DNA of 64,000 nt from Tetraselmis striata (lineage: Eukaryota; Chlorophyta; Chlorodendrophyceae; Chlorodendrales; Chlorodendraceae): positions 186,001-250,000 of the forward strand of contig VCJN01002992.1 of assembly GCA_006384855.1 (NCBI GenBank), written 5' to 3'. A program made the position numbers and the translations under genes. Positions 34,000 through 44,689 of this stretch are shown one piece after another. The stretch's first letter is position 1, and every line of letters begins with the position of its first letter. A model generated the notes under the pieces. The model did not search any database. It saw only the letters and a list, made by a program, of their open reading frames with translations, and was not told the origin of the DNA.

Positions 34000-36900
34000 A
34001 TGCAACCCCGCATACTAAATGGTTTGCAGCCATCTAGGCAATCAAAGCATGGCTTAAGGCAGCATCTGCGGTGCAGCGCTGCAGCAATCTGCGGCGTGCC
34101 GCCAGCAAATATCAGGTATGAGCCCTACTGCCCTGCAATCTGTATGGTATCGACAAGCAGGTGCGTGTTCATATCCCTTCTATGCCATGCAGCCCCGCAT
34201 ACTAATAAATGGTTTGCAGCCATCTAGACAATAAAAGCATGCCTTAAGGCAGCATCTGCGGTGCAGCGCAGCAGCAATCTGCGGCGTGCCGCCAGCAAAT
34301 ATAAGGTATTAGCCCTAATGCCTTGCAAACTGCATAGTATCGTCAAGCCGGTGCGTGTTCACATCCCTTCTATACCATGCAGCCCCGCATACGAAATGGT
34401 TTGCAGCCATCTAGGCAAATGGCTGCAGCAATCTGCGGCGTGCCGCCAGCAAACATCAGGTATGAGCCCTACTGCCCTGCAATCTGTATGGTATCCACAA
34501 GCAGGTGCGTGTTCATATCCCTTCTATGCCATGCAGCCCCGCATACTAATAAATGGTTTGCAGCCATCAAGGCAATTAAAACATGTCTTAAGGCAGCATC
34601 TGCGCTGCAGCGCTGCAACAATCTGCGGCGTGCCGCCAGCAAATATCAGGCAGTAGCCCTACTGCCTTGCAGTCCGTATAGTATAGTCAAGCAGGTGCGT
34701 GTTCATATCCCTTCTATACCATGCAGCCCCGCATACTAATAAATGGTTTGCAGCCATCCATGCAATTGAAACATGTCTTAAGGCAGCATCTGCGCTGCAG
34801 CAATCTGCGGCGTGCCGCCAGCAAATATAAGGTATTAGCCCTACTGCCTTGCAAACTGTATAGTATCGTCAAGCCAGTGCGTGTTCACATCGCTTGTATG
34901 CCATGCAGCCCCGCATACTAAATGGTTTGCAGCCATTAAGGCAATTAAAACATGCCTTAAGGCAGCATCTGCGCTGCAGCGCTGCAGCAATCTGCGGCGT
35001 GCCGCCAGCAAATATCAGGTATGAGCCCTACTGCCCTGCAATATGTATAGTATCCACAAGAAGGTGCGTGTTCAAATCCCTTCTATACCATGCAACCCCG
35101 CATACGAAATGGTTTGCAGCCATCTAGACAATAAAAGCATGCCTTAAGGCAGCATCTGCGGTGCAGCGCTGCAGCAATCTGCGGCATGCCGCCAGCAAAT
35201 ATCAGGCATTAGCCCTACTGCCTTGCAATCTGTATAGTATCGTCAAGCAGGTGCGTGTTCACATTCCTTCTATACCATGCAACCCCGCATACGAAACGGT
35301 TTGCAGCCATCTAGACAATAAAAGCATGCCTTAAGGCAGCATCTGCGCTGCAGCGCTGCAGCAATCTGCGGCGTGCCGCCAGCAAATATCAGGCATTAGC
35401 CCAACTGCCCTGCAATCTGTATAGTATCGTCAAGCAGGCGCGTGTTTACATCCCTTCTATACCATGCAGCCCCGCATACGAAATGGTTTGCAGCCATCTA
35501 GGCAATCAAAGCATGCCTTAAGGCAGCATCTGCGCTGCAGCGCTGCAGCAATCTACGGTGTGCCGCAAGCAAATATCAGGTATGAGCCCTACAGCCCTGC
35601 AATCTGTATGGTATCCACAAGCAGGTGCGTGTTCATATCCCTTCTATGCCATGCAGCCCCGCATACTAATAAATGGTTTGCAGCCATCAAGGCAATTGAA
35701 ACATGTCTTAAGGCAGCATCTGCGGTGCAGCGCTGCAGCAATCTGCGGCGTGCCGCCAGCAAATATCAGGCATTAGCCCAACTGCCCTGCAATCTGTATA
35801 GTATCGTCAAGCAGGCGCGTGTTTACATCCCTTCTATACCATGCAGCCCCGCATACGAAATGGTTTGCAGCCATCTAGGCAATCAAAGCATGCCTTAAGG
35901 CAGCATCTGCGCTGCAGCGCTGCAGCAATCTACGGTGTGCCGCAAGCAAATATCAGGTATGAGCCCTACAGCCCTGCAATCTGTATGGTATCCACAAGCA
36001 GGTGCGTGTTCATATCCCTTCTATGCCATGCAGCCCCGCATACTAATAAATGGTTTGCAGCCATCAAGGCAATTGAAACATGTCTTAAGGCAGCATCTGC
36101 GGTGCAGCGCTGCAGCAATCTGCGGCGTGCCGCCAGCAAATATCAGGCATTAGCCCAACTGCCCTGCAATCTGTATAGTATCGTCAAGCAGGTGCGTGTT
36201 CACATTCCTTCTATACCATGCAACCCCGCATACGAAACGGTTTGCAGCCATCTAGGCAATCAAAGCATGGCTTAAGGCAGCATCTGCGGTGCAGCGCTGC
36301 AGCAATCTGCGGCGTGCCGCCAGCAAATATCAGGCATTAGCCCAACTGCCCTGCAATCTGTATAGTATCGTCAAGCAGGCGCGTGTTTACATCCCTTCTA
36401 TACCATGCAGCCCCGCATACGAAATGGTTTGCAGCCATCTAGGCAATCAAAGCATGCCTTAAGGCAGCATCTGCGCTGCAGCGCTGCAGCAATCTACGGT
36501 GTGCCGCAAGCAAATATCAGGTATGAGCCCTACAGCCCTGCAATCTGTATGGTATCCACAAGCAGGTGCGTGTTCATATCCCTTCTATGCCATGCAGCCC
36601 CGCATACTAATAAATGGTTTGCAGCCATCAAGGCAATTGAAACATGTCTTAAGGCAGCATCTGCGGTGCAGCGCTGCAGCAATCTGCGGCGTGCCGCCAG
36701 CAAATATACCGTATTAGCCCTACTGCCTTGCAGTCCGTATAGTATCGTCAAGCAGGTGCATGTTCTCATCCCTTCTATACCATGCAGCCCCGCATACGAA
36801 ACGGTTTGCAGCCATCTAGGCAATCAAAGCATGCCTTAAGGCAGCATCTGCGCTGCAGCGCTGCAGCAATCTGCGGTGTGCCGCCAGCAAATATCAAGGC

Positions 36901-37110
36901 CTTAGCCCTACTGCCCTGCAATCTGTATAGTATCGTCAAGCAGCTGCGTGTTCACATCCCTTCTATGCCACGCAACCCCGCATACGAAATGGTTTGCAGC
37001 CATCTAGGCAATTAAAGCATGCCTTAAGGCAGCATCTGCGCTGCAGCGCTGCCGCAATCTGCGGTGTGCCGCGAGCAAATATCAGGCATTAGTGGTACTG
37101 CCTTGCAATC
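34000..37110. repeat. 188-bp satellite, about 17 units
   Basis: Units of about 188 bp carry catgcagccccgcatac, gccttaaggcagcatctgcg, the perfect palindrome ctgcagcgctgcag, gcggcgtgccgcc and gcaggtgcgtgttca. Near-identical 377-bp dimers start at 35464, 35841 and 36405, indicating recent unequal exchange. Several units are shortened. Apparent frames of up to 144 codons repeat with the units and are not genes. Confidence 0.97.
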
Positions 37111-37210
37111 TGTATAGTATTGTAAAGCATATGGGCAATTAAATCCCCTTTTTGTCATTAAAATCCTTATACTGGAAGGTTGCCGAGCCAGCTCTTTACC
37201 CCCCACCGTC

Positions 37211-37864
37211 TTGGTCGACGACCGTTACTACCAGGTCGTAGCGGCGCCGCGTCAGGCTGGCGGGTCCTCCAAGCCCGCATCTCGACCACCGCCACCGGGG
37301 TCCGGAGCCACCGGAGATGGCTCCCAAAACGGCGCTGCAGCAGGTCTCTTGATAGAGCTTCGAGCAGCTCGCCCCCCCCCCCCCCCCCCCAGCAGGCTTG
37401 GTCCCTCGGAGACTGCCAAGCCGCCGAGTGAGCCTCAACCTTCGAGTGCGACGAAGCGCCCGCACGGTGCTTTGAGCACGGGAGGCAAGAGCAGCTTGTC
37501 GCCCATTAAGCTGCGCAAGAAGCATTCCAAGAAGCGTGGGCCGAGTTCTCCTTCAAGATGGCGAAAGAGTTGGAGGACGACGACCCCTTCCAGGCGCCTA
37601 AGCCGAAACGCGAAGCCACGTCAAGCCGTCGGGCGCCTTCGGGTGCCGCTGGTGGGAGTCGCAGGGCCACATCTTCACGTGGCGGTGCCGCATCTCCGCC
37701 TCCCCGACCCGCATCTCCGCCTAAGGAGCCCTCATCGGGATGCGAAGCCCACACCGCCGCCTGCGCCGACATCTCGCCCCAACGCCGCGTCGTTGTCAGC
37801 AGGGTTCAGAGGTAGCATCTCGTTGCGACGAACACAATCTCTGAGGTCGGCGATAGACTCGTAG
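37211..37864 (+). CDS. Proline/serine-rich open frame, doubtful
   Basis: 217 codons inside the 8.68-kb element, low complexity (Pro, Ser, Arg) with a C run at 37373-37390. Another plus frame from about 37500 (FSFKMAKELEDDDPFQAPKP) looks more protein-like, so the real gene, if any, probably changes frame within the C run. No domain recognised. Confidence 0.25.
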   Translation: MVDDRYYQVVAAPRQAGGSSKPASRPPPPGSGATGDGSQNGAAAGLLIELRAARPPPPPPSRLGPSETAKPPSEPQPSSATKRPHGALSTGGKSSLSPIKLRKKHSKKRGPSSPSRWRKSWRTTTPSRRLSRNAKPRQAVGRLRVPLVGVAGPHLHVAVPHLRLPDPHLRLRSPHRDAKPTPPPAPTSRPNAASLSAGFRGSISLRRTQSLRSAIDS

Positions 37865-38153
37865 GCCCGGGGCGTCTTTTCTGCGCGAGTGAGGTTCGAT
37901 TTCCAGGCTTGAAACGCCAGTCGCCACGCCCTCGCGTCCGCAATCTTCCTAGGTGAGGCGGATAGTACTTTACGCGACTGAGGGCGCGAAGAGGACACGC
38001 CGATGTGCAATTTTGGTACTCTCGTATAGTATTGCATTGCACCTGAAATGTGACCGAAAAGTGGGTACATATCCCAGCCTAAGCGATCACGTGGGGGGCA
38101 CATTTTTGAGTCCAGGAATTGGACCCTTTTGACTCAAAAATGTGCCCTGTACC

Positions 38154-38520
38154 CTGCCTCATTCTCCGTCGATTTCGAAAATGCCTTCACACTATCCCCC
38201 GTGAATTGCAATTCCTGCCGTGTAATGTTGTCACGATGTGCGCACACAACAACACTTACTACCGGTTCCCACGCGGATGGAGGCGGGGCTGGCGGAGTGC
38301 ATTGGCGGTGCATGGACTAGCGTGCTGCAAATAATTGGGATGCATCGGACGCCGGATGCCCATCCACCCGGCGTAAAAGACGCGTAATATTCACACTGTA
38401 TTCACACACAAATGTGTGAATCAAAACCGGACATTCCGTGCCGGATGGATGGGAATACGGCGTCCGATGCAACCAAAATCCCAGCAACACGCTATTCTAT
38501 GCACCGCCAATGCACTCCAT
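38154..38520. repeat. Distal part of the split palindrome array (C, F, R)
   Basis: Resumes exactly at the second copy of the 9-bp target duplication with module C, then F (from 38277) and R (to about 38519). It is slightly more diverged than the proximal modules. Confidence 0.9.
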
Positions 38521-38668
38521 CCGCAACCCCCGCCTCATTCCCAATCGTACGTGCTTGTGCACGCACGAAATGCTTGCACTGCTCCGAAACCACTGTCACA
38601 TACCCCGCTCATTGGGTACCGATTGCGACGCATGCACGGCTGGATATTTGTTTACATATACCCCCCGG

Positions 38669-38866
38669 GGGGGGGGGGGGGGGGGGGGGAGGGGGGGTCA
38701 CAGCGTCCCGCTACTCACCCTGCATTGGATTAGGGGCGACGATTGCAACCAAGACGAGGAGGCGCGCATGTACTACTCCGGAACCACGCGATGTGCCCGG
38801 TGACCTCCATATCCAGCACGTCCACCGATGCAAGTAATAAGGACAGGGACCCCCCCCCCCCCCCCC
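38669..38866. repeat. Two homopolymer tracts (poly-G, poly-C)
   Basis: A G run of about 22 at 38668-38690 and a C run of about 17 at 38850-38866, about 180 bp apart on opposite strands in purine sense. They could pair or form quadruplexes. Confidence 0.9.
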
Positions 38867-38960
38867 GCAAAGTGGAGGAAGTGTAAGAGTACAACCGGAG
38901 CATGACGTGATCCATTGTCACTTATTTACAAGCACGGGCGGTGCTGCCAGACCCGACCGT

Positions 38961-40445
38961 CTACGGCGGGATGGAGGCGGCAGCGGCATCAATAACAGGA
39001 GCCGCAGCCTTAGCAGCAAGCCGCAGCTCCTTCACGCTGGCATGGATGCTGGCGTAGTCCTCGTCACTGTACAAATGCTTTGGCAACATAGCATGATCCC
39101 CAAAGTGGGCCACATACTGCGCCGCCAACTCGTGATTGCGTTTCTCCGCAGCATCACTGCGGGGGGGTGATGTGTGGGTAGAGTGCCTCGTTTTAGGCTG
39201 CTAGGAACGGCGTTTACTGGGTAGGGTCGTCCGCACGGCCGCAGCCAGGCAGTCCCAGAAGGTGCCCCTGCCCGTACAAGCGGACATTGCCACGCCCGTG
39301 ACACTTGGGACAGGGGTTGCCGCTGGGCAGCTCAACTAGGGCGCCCACGGGTCCGCGGTGCGTTGTGTCCGACCCAAACATGTGCCCATGGTATTGTTTC
39401 ATGTAGGGCATGTTCTCCTCGGGGACACCCATGCCACGCTCCAAGTCCTCCAAGGGCTGCATCAAGTTCTTGTGGCTCATGATGAAGTCGGCAGCTCCCG
39501 GATCTGTCTCCGCCATCGTCCTCTCCGTGAGGCGGTGATCCTCGTGGCCCTTTTCATGTCAACACATGAATGGCACTCATGTGGGTTTTAATGAGGGGGG
39601 GGGGGGGCGCACCGGGTACCGAATGTGCTTCACGGCATCTCTGAGGCTCACTTTTGGCCCGCGGTACACCTCAGTGGGGCGGCAGTGGCACGTGCATGCA
39701 ATGATGGCCTGCAGACTTGGAGCATGCCCATCAATGTGGGTGATCTGAGCGGGGGCATCCGCCGGGGTGAACAGCAACGCGATCACCGGCCACGACCAAA
39801 ACCTTGGTGCTAGCTCGCCGGCCTTCTCGGCACCAGCCACGAAAGCGCGCCGCAATTCCAGCAAGGCGGCAAACAAGGCCATCCTGCAAGGCACACGCTC
39901 AGAATAAGCGATGCACGAGTCAGGGGTTGAAGGGGGCCGGGGGGGGGGGGGGGCTCTTCATATGCCTCTGCTTTTTGCCGACCCAGGTCTCTGGCGCACT
40001 CCTTGCCCAATGCCACAGCTTCAACGGGTCGACTTTGCCCTCCTTTTCCCAGTCATACGGCTTCACCTGCGTGTGGTCTGCAACGTCCAGGTCTTCCGGG
40101 GGCAGGATGACCTGTTGGTGTTAGAGGCACATACACCATGCTCAACACCATGCGCATAACCACGACGTTTGTACTCCCTTCCGCTCCGCCGCGTCCTTCG
40201 CTGAAACCAACCAGGTCTTGTGCAATGTGCGACAACAAACCCACCTCTAGCAGCCCGGGAGCGTTCAGATCCGGGTATGGCGTCGGGACCTCATTAGGGA
40301 ACCTTCTCAGCAAGGCATGCGCGGCGTCTTGTCCGAGAAGCCTCCACAGCTCCAGGTGTACGGGGTCATAGGTACCACCACCGTGTAGCCACCGCTCGAG
40401 GTAGGCTTGCAACCTCGTCGTCGCATCTTCCTCAGCGAGGAGCTC
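38961..40445 (-). CDS. Spliced gene, possible 2-oxoglutarate/Fe(II) oxygenase-like
   Basis: The last three exons join in phase: 39613-39883, 39218-39549 and 38961-39156 (stop TAG 38961-38963), with introns of 63 and 61 nt. Upstream coding is visible at about 40445-40150 (LLAEEDATTRLQAYLERWL, APGLLEVGLLSHIAQDLVGF) and about 40112-39955 (PPEDLDVADHTQVKPYDWEK). These parts are separated by a one-base frame change or tiny intron near 40115 and an unresolved junction over a C run. Exon 39613-39883 contains APAQITHIDGHAPSLQAII, an HxD motif; the next has HMFGSDTTHRGPVGALVEL, a possible distal iron-binding His, then CPKCHGRG. HxD...H in this setting fits the double-stranded beta-helix oxygenases, but a 2OG-binding Arg is not obvious. 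It could be transposon-borne. Function uncertain; that the 3' three exons are real is well supported. Confidence 0.5.
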
Positions 40446-40930
40446 GGGGATTTAACATTGTTTGACATGGCGGCAGGTTTAATGGGGGGAGGGTGGGGGG
40501 GTGCCCACGCACGGGGATTTGCGGCGATGGGTGGAGCGGCAGACACTCACCCACTCCGCCCCTACATGTCGTGCACATCTTCGTGCACATCGGTGCACGC
40601 CGCCGCACAACGCTCCTGCACAACGCTGCGCACATCCGCGCACATTCGTCGCGCACATATACGCGCGCCCTACCGCATATATCATCCCGGATGCCCATCG
40701 GTGAAACCACGTATTCATTACGCCGTGCTACTTCAACAATAAACATTGCGAAATTACGCCGACACAATGCCGCACCGACTAGCTCTTGACAATACATGCA
40801 TATAAATAGTAGTGGCGCGCTGCTCCTCGCCTCCGCTGTGTCGTTGACTGCTGCGGAAGGCGGTCGTCGACTGGGTGTTAGTTTTTCCACCTCGCCCCCC
40901 CCCCCCCCCCCCTTCACCGCTCACAGCGCA

Positions 40931-41482
40931 ATGGCCGACCTCGTCTCCCGGGCAAAAGTGGGCGGCGAGCCTTGTTGTCTCGCGTGTCCGCGCCGCCGGC
41001 ATCGAGGAGGACGAGAAAGACATGAGGAAACGCGTGACAAGGTGGGCACGCAACAAAACACTCCACCCTCCACATTAGCACGCACCCACTAGTGGCTAAC
41101 TTGTGCCGCGCGCAGGTTCGTCCGAGAGCGCCGTAAGGCCCGCCTCAACGCCAAGGCTTCCACATTGCCAGCGGCGCAACTCGTGGTGGCCGAGGAGGCC
41201 GCATCCTCAGCCGCTTGGAGGCGAAACGATTGTGGCTTGTTGTGGGCGTCTGGGCACAGGGGGCGTCCCGACGCCAAGGCAAGGAAGCTCATGGCGGCGT
41301 CGTCGACGGCACAGCCTCCCGGGGTGGTGAAGACACTGACGGATGACAAGAAGCGGAAGAGGCCAGTGAAGAAGCGCCGAGGTAAGAAACTGACGGTCGC
41401 GGAGTCGGAGTCGGAGGCGGAGGCAACGAGATCGTCGAAGCGGAGGGTCCCCCGGGCACGCAAGAACAAGAACAAGCAGTAG
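40931..41482 (+). CDS. Basic, lysine/arginine-rich protein, two visible exons
   Basis: Exon ending at 41041 (GIEEDEKDMRKRVT) joins exon 41116-41482 through a 74-nt GT-AG intron; codon AG|G is restored and the frame continues FVRERRKARLNAKAS to TAG. The tail is strongly basic (TDDKKRKRPVKKRRGKK), then acidic-serine (ESESEAE), then basic again, suggesting nuclear localisation and nucleic-acid binding. The start is unclear: the reading frame enters from a C run at 40896-40912, and the ATG at 40931 is in another frame. It diverges from the oxygenase-like gene about 490 bp away. Family not recognised. Confidence 0.4.
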
Positions 41483-41526
41483 CCCCCGCCCCCTTACCCC
41501 CCTCCCCTCACTCCCCCGGTGGGAGC

Positions 41527-41602
41527 GGCGGGCGGCGGGGGGCGGGGGGGCGGGGGGACCACGCCCTCCCGCCCGCCCCCCCCCCCCCCCCCCCCCCCCC
41601 GC
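41527..41602. repeat. G-rich block followed by C-rich block (GC hairpin)
   Basis: GGCGGGCGGCGGGGGGCGGG-like sequence at 41527-41560 is followed within 15 nt by a CCCGCCCGCCCC-type block with a 24-nt C run, able to form a long GC stem. It lies just after the stop of the basic-protein gene. Confidence 0.85.
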
Positions 41603-41609
41603 CACATGC

Positions 41610-42120
41610 CCCGACGGTAGCCGTCGCGAATATTGTAATTCAAACATTCTTCGGCAAACCGCTGCCTGCCCACCCCCCCTCTCCCTCGCACTCTTTGGCA
41701 AAACATGGCATCCAAACCGCCCGTCTGATGACCTTTGATCGGACGGCGGGCAGGCCCGTTCAGCAGGACTAGCTACAATGTACACAAAATTCCCCACTCT
41801 TGCCGAATAGTACGGCTGAGATTCGCGCTCCCAGGTACTAATAGTCGTAGTTATCCACAGGACGATTCGTCATTGCGCCCGGGTTCGTACTAGATACCCT
41901 GTATCCCATACCGGCTTAATAAATATATCGCGTACTACCCGGTACTGCACGGACAACCTCGTACCTTATACGTCTGTGCCATGTATCGCGTCACCGCGCT
42001 AGTACGACTACCACAATGATTACAAAAAGGGTTTATCGCCCGCCGGCAATACCGCCGGATGTAATCGGACGTAACTGGATGGACATGCCGCCACCAGCAG
42101 CAGCCTTCACGGATAAATAA
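41610..42120. other. No gene seen
   Basis: Mixed-composition spacer with only short frames and no recognised repeat. Confidence 0.4.
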
Positions 42121-42126
42121 TAGTCG

Positions 42127-43450
42127 CTAGTAGTAGTGCTTCGTCACCCGTATGTCACATCTCATTCTCACAGTGTGAGTGATGATGTGCGCACGGTTCA
42201 GAGTCCGGGCCACGCGTGCACGTGTGTGCGAGGGTGATCCCCGGACGTGTTGTGCGGCTTCGGCAACGGGATGGCGGACGAATGACGAGGCCACGAGCAC
42301 GCTCTCGAGCCGCGCCACCAAGCTCAAGTTCCCGAGGAAATCTCTTGCGAGTACGGCCCCCTGGTGAGCCCGGGTGGTGCACCGAGAGCCCCGCAATGAG
42401 AGTGCACCCCGATCCGCGGCCAAGCATGCGACACCGCGCACAGTCCGGCGCGCCCCCTTGCTGCTCACCTCCGACACCCACTGTGCCGAAGACCATGCCC
42501 GTTTACTCTGACATACCCATGATCTCTCGAAGAGGGCCCTTCTGTCCGGGCTCCGTGTCGTGCCACGCCGCATCCCGCACTTCCAACCCCCGTTGTATGT
42601 CGCCTAGCAGGGAGCGCTCAAACCGATCCACAGCCGTGGCGCCCGGGGCATTGCAGTGTACTTGACCCCGTACCGCATAGTCTTGAACTCCAGCAACGTG
42701 GACTTCAAGCTCCGGGGATCATAGCTCCCGGTCACGACGTTGAACGCCGGGAAGGAGGGCTGTGCGTCCGATACTAGGTCCTTGAATTCATCCCTGGGTA
42801 CGGTATTGTTGAGAGGCACTGTCTGCCGGAACAAGTCATCCACCTCCAAGCGTACATCGATACCCATGTCGTAAACACAATGATCCCGGAAGGCGTCTGC
42901 AATAGCGTCGTGCTGTACACGCCGGTGGGCGTCTCCGGGTGCCGGGAGGTTCATGAGCGCGTCGCGATATCGGTCAACAGTGACGGGGTTGTGCTCTGTC
43001 GAGGGCATAATGATCTGGCTTCCAACCACCGCGGCCATGCACTACGGGCTAGGCAGAAAGAAGTATCCGGCAGCGACCTCCCGCAGCTCATGCGGAGTCA
43101 TGACCGTCCGCGCGGTGGGGATGGCCACTGTCCACATGCCCGACGCCGCATCGAGCTGGTTGAACAAGATCCGTTTCCTACATGTGACAGGGAGAGCGCA
43201 CACCTCATTACGAAGCCGATAATTGTTGGCATGATCTAGAAATGCCGTCAACTCCTTTTGCGAGCCCGATGCAGCCTCCGCTTCCCGCTCCATCACGCAG
43301 GCAAATGTATCGCTGAGGTGGCCATCACTAGCCGCTTGGAGGCGGCCCCACGCCTTGCGCACCGACCCACGAGCATCGTTGAGGAAGTGCCCACATCGGC
43401 GGGGGGAAGAAGTTGCGTTATCAACATTGGTGCCAATACCCCTTCCAGTA
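42127..43450 (-). pseudogene. Broken copy of the D-x9-E-x-K family protein
   Basis: Minus-strand homologue of 59565-60860, collinear over about 1.3 kb and mostly identical in protein where in frame (for example AASGSQKELTAFLD, LRNEVCALP, ILFNQLDAASGMWTVAIPTA). It has a TAG at 43039-43041, a frameshift near 43370 at the 5' end, another near 42640 and at least one more between 42450 and 42550. The nuclease-like motif segment (SYDPRSLKSTLLEFK) is unchanged. Homology starts at about the GRG...HFLNDA segment, as in the open copy, and ends beyond THTRARVARTLN. Confidence 0.85.
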
Positions 43451-43459
43451 CCTTATTTT

Positions 43460-44680
43460 GACACAATGACGATATCGACATACCACGGGCCGTACAACGC
43501 TCGTGCCTCGGGTCCTTGGGTACTACATGTACTCATCGGGCGGTGGAAGTCGCCACGATGGTACCGTGTTAGTACCAATACTCGCTAGTCGCGATATATC
43601 CACCGCGCCACTACTACCATTATTCCATGCTTATTTTGCCGGTAGAATGGTAGTACGACTGATGATACAACTTACGTGTCATCCAAAAACAAAAAACATG
43701 ATCATTCCAACTGTCCGAGACCACATAGCGACTTATGTAGAGCGCGGAATTTGACGTCGGCTCTTGTGTGTGCGTGAGTGAAGAGGCAGAGGGTGAGGCG
43801 ATGAGTTACCGGAAATAAAGAAGTGATTACAAGCACTAAGGCGCTCCGCGATATGCGTGCCCCCGGCTCCGAGCTCCCCTGCTGCGTGCTCTGACCTCCG
43901 ATCTCAAAGATCAGGCGCGCGCAGCGCGCTAATGAGGCTCATATGCGCGATGACCGCATATCCGGAACAGCTAAAATATCCGAGCGATCTAATCAATGGT
44001 ACTACTATAGCTGCATTGCTAATCTACCATCAACACTACTCCCCCCCAATGCTGCGATAGGAGACATGTAACAAACTGCAAGGCAAGCATGTTCAAGTCA
44101 GCATACATTTGTCTCATTTCTTGATCCTGCCCGTGGCAGTCCTTGCATGCTTGGCCAGTCCCTCGGCCGCGGTCCGCCGATGCTGCCTCCATGTCGCGCC
44201 CGCAAGAGCTCTTGCGGAAGGATCCCCAAGGGGACTGGAGGGGGAAAGGCGGGCACACCCCCCCCCTTCCCATGTCCGCGTGTCGTCGCTCCGTGGTCGG
44301 TAGGCCGGTCCTGCTCGCCCGTGCGCCGCTTGTCACCGCAGCGCGCCTCGTCGTTGTAGCCGCCCGCGTCCATGGTCAGACCGAGCTGTCCGCCAGTAGC
44401 CTCCTCCCGGTGCATTGCTGCGACTCCCACAAGACACTCCGGCTCCTGCCTCCTGGCCCATGAGTAGTCGTTGCCACCCCCGGCCTCTCCGCTCCCGAAG
44501 GCCCGCCCCGCCTTTAATTGCCCGTCTCCTCGCGCTCGCCACCCTCGCCCGTTCTCACATGGCGGCTGAGTGTTTCCCCGGTGTTTCGAAGGGGTCGACC
44601 GCATGGCGCCGCCGAACACTCCGTTGTACTAGGCCGGGATTCGAGTGATGATTTATAGGTGGATGAACACATACGGGTGG
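43460..44680. other. No gene supported
   Basis: Frames on both strands at 44100-44620 overlap and mirror one another as GC-driven noise. No motif recognised. Confidence 0.4.
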
Positions 44681-44689
44681 GGAGGTACG

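Larger units (their letters stand above)
29474..38153. mobile_element. 8.68-kb MULE-like TIR element without transposase
   Basis: The left end (ggaaaaagggcgattattga...) and the reverse complement of the right end (ggtacagggcacatttttga...) align over about 60 bp, both containing ttgagtcaaaa, ctggactcaaaa and a final CCCCCC. The element is flanked by a perfect 9-bp direct repeat, ctgcctcat, at 29465-29473 and 38154-38162. Joining the flanks rebuilds an uninterrupted R-C junction of the palindrome array. A 9-bp duplication suggests Mutator-type transposition. Inside are tandem coding-like units, a nested element, two satellites and a proline-rich frame, but no transposase, so it is non-autonomous and possibly of Pack-MULE type. 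Confidence 0.8.

Noticed and set aside
33591..34037. Gly/Arg- or Pro/Ala-rich proteins on both strands
   Set aside because: All arise from an in-frame 30-bp GC minisatellite; open in most frames simultaneously.
34000..37015. Repeated 70-144-codon frames in the 188-bp array
   Set aside because: Periodic with the satellite, on shifting frames, with no independent coding signal.
38095..38147. Independent MITE with 17-bp inverted repeats
   Set aside because: The inverted repeat is part of the right end of the 8.68-kb element and aligns with its left end, so it is not a separate insertion.
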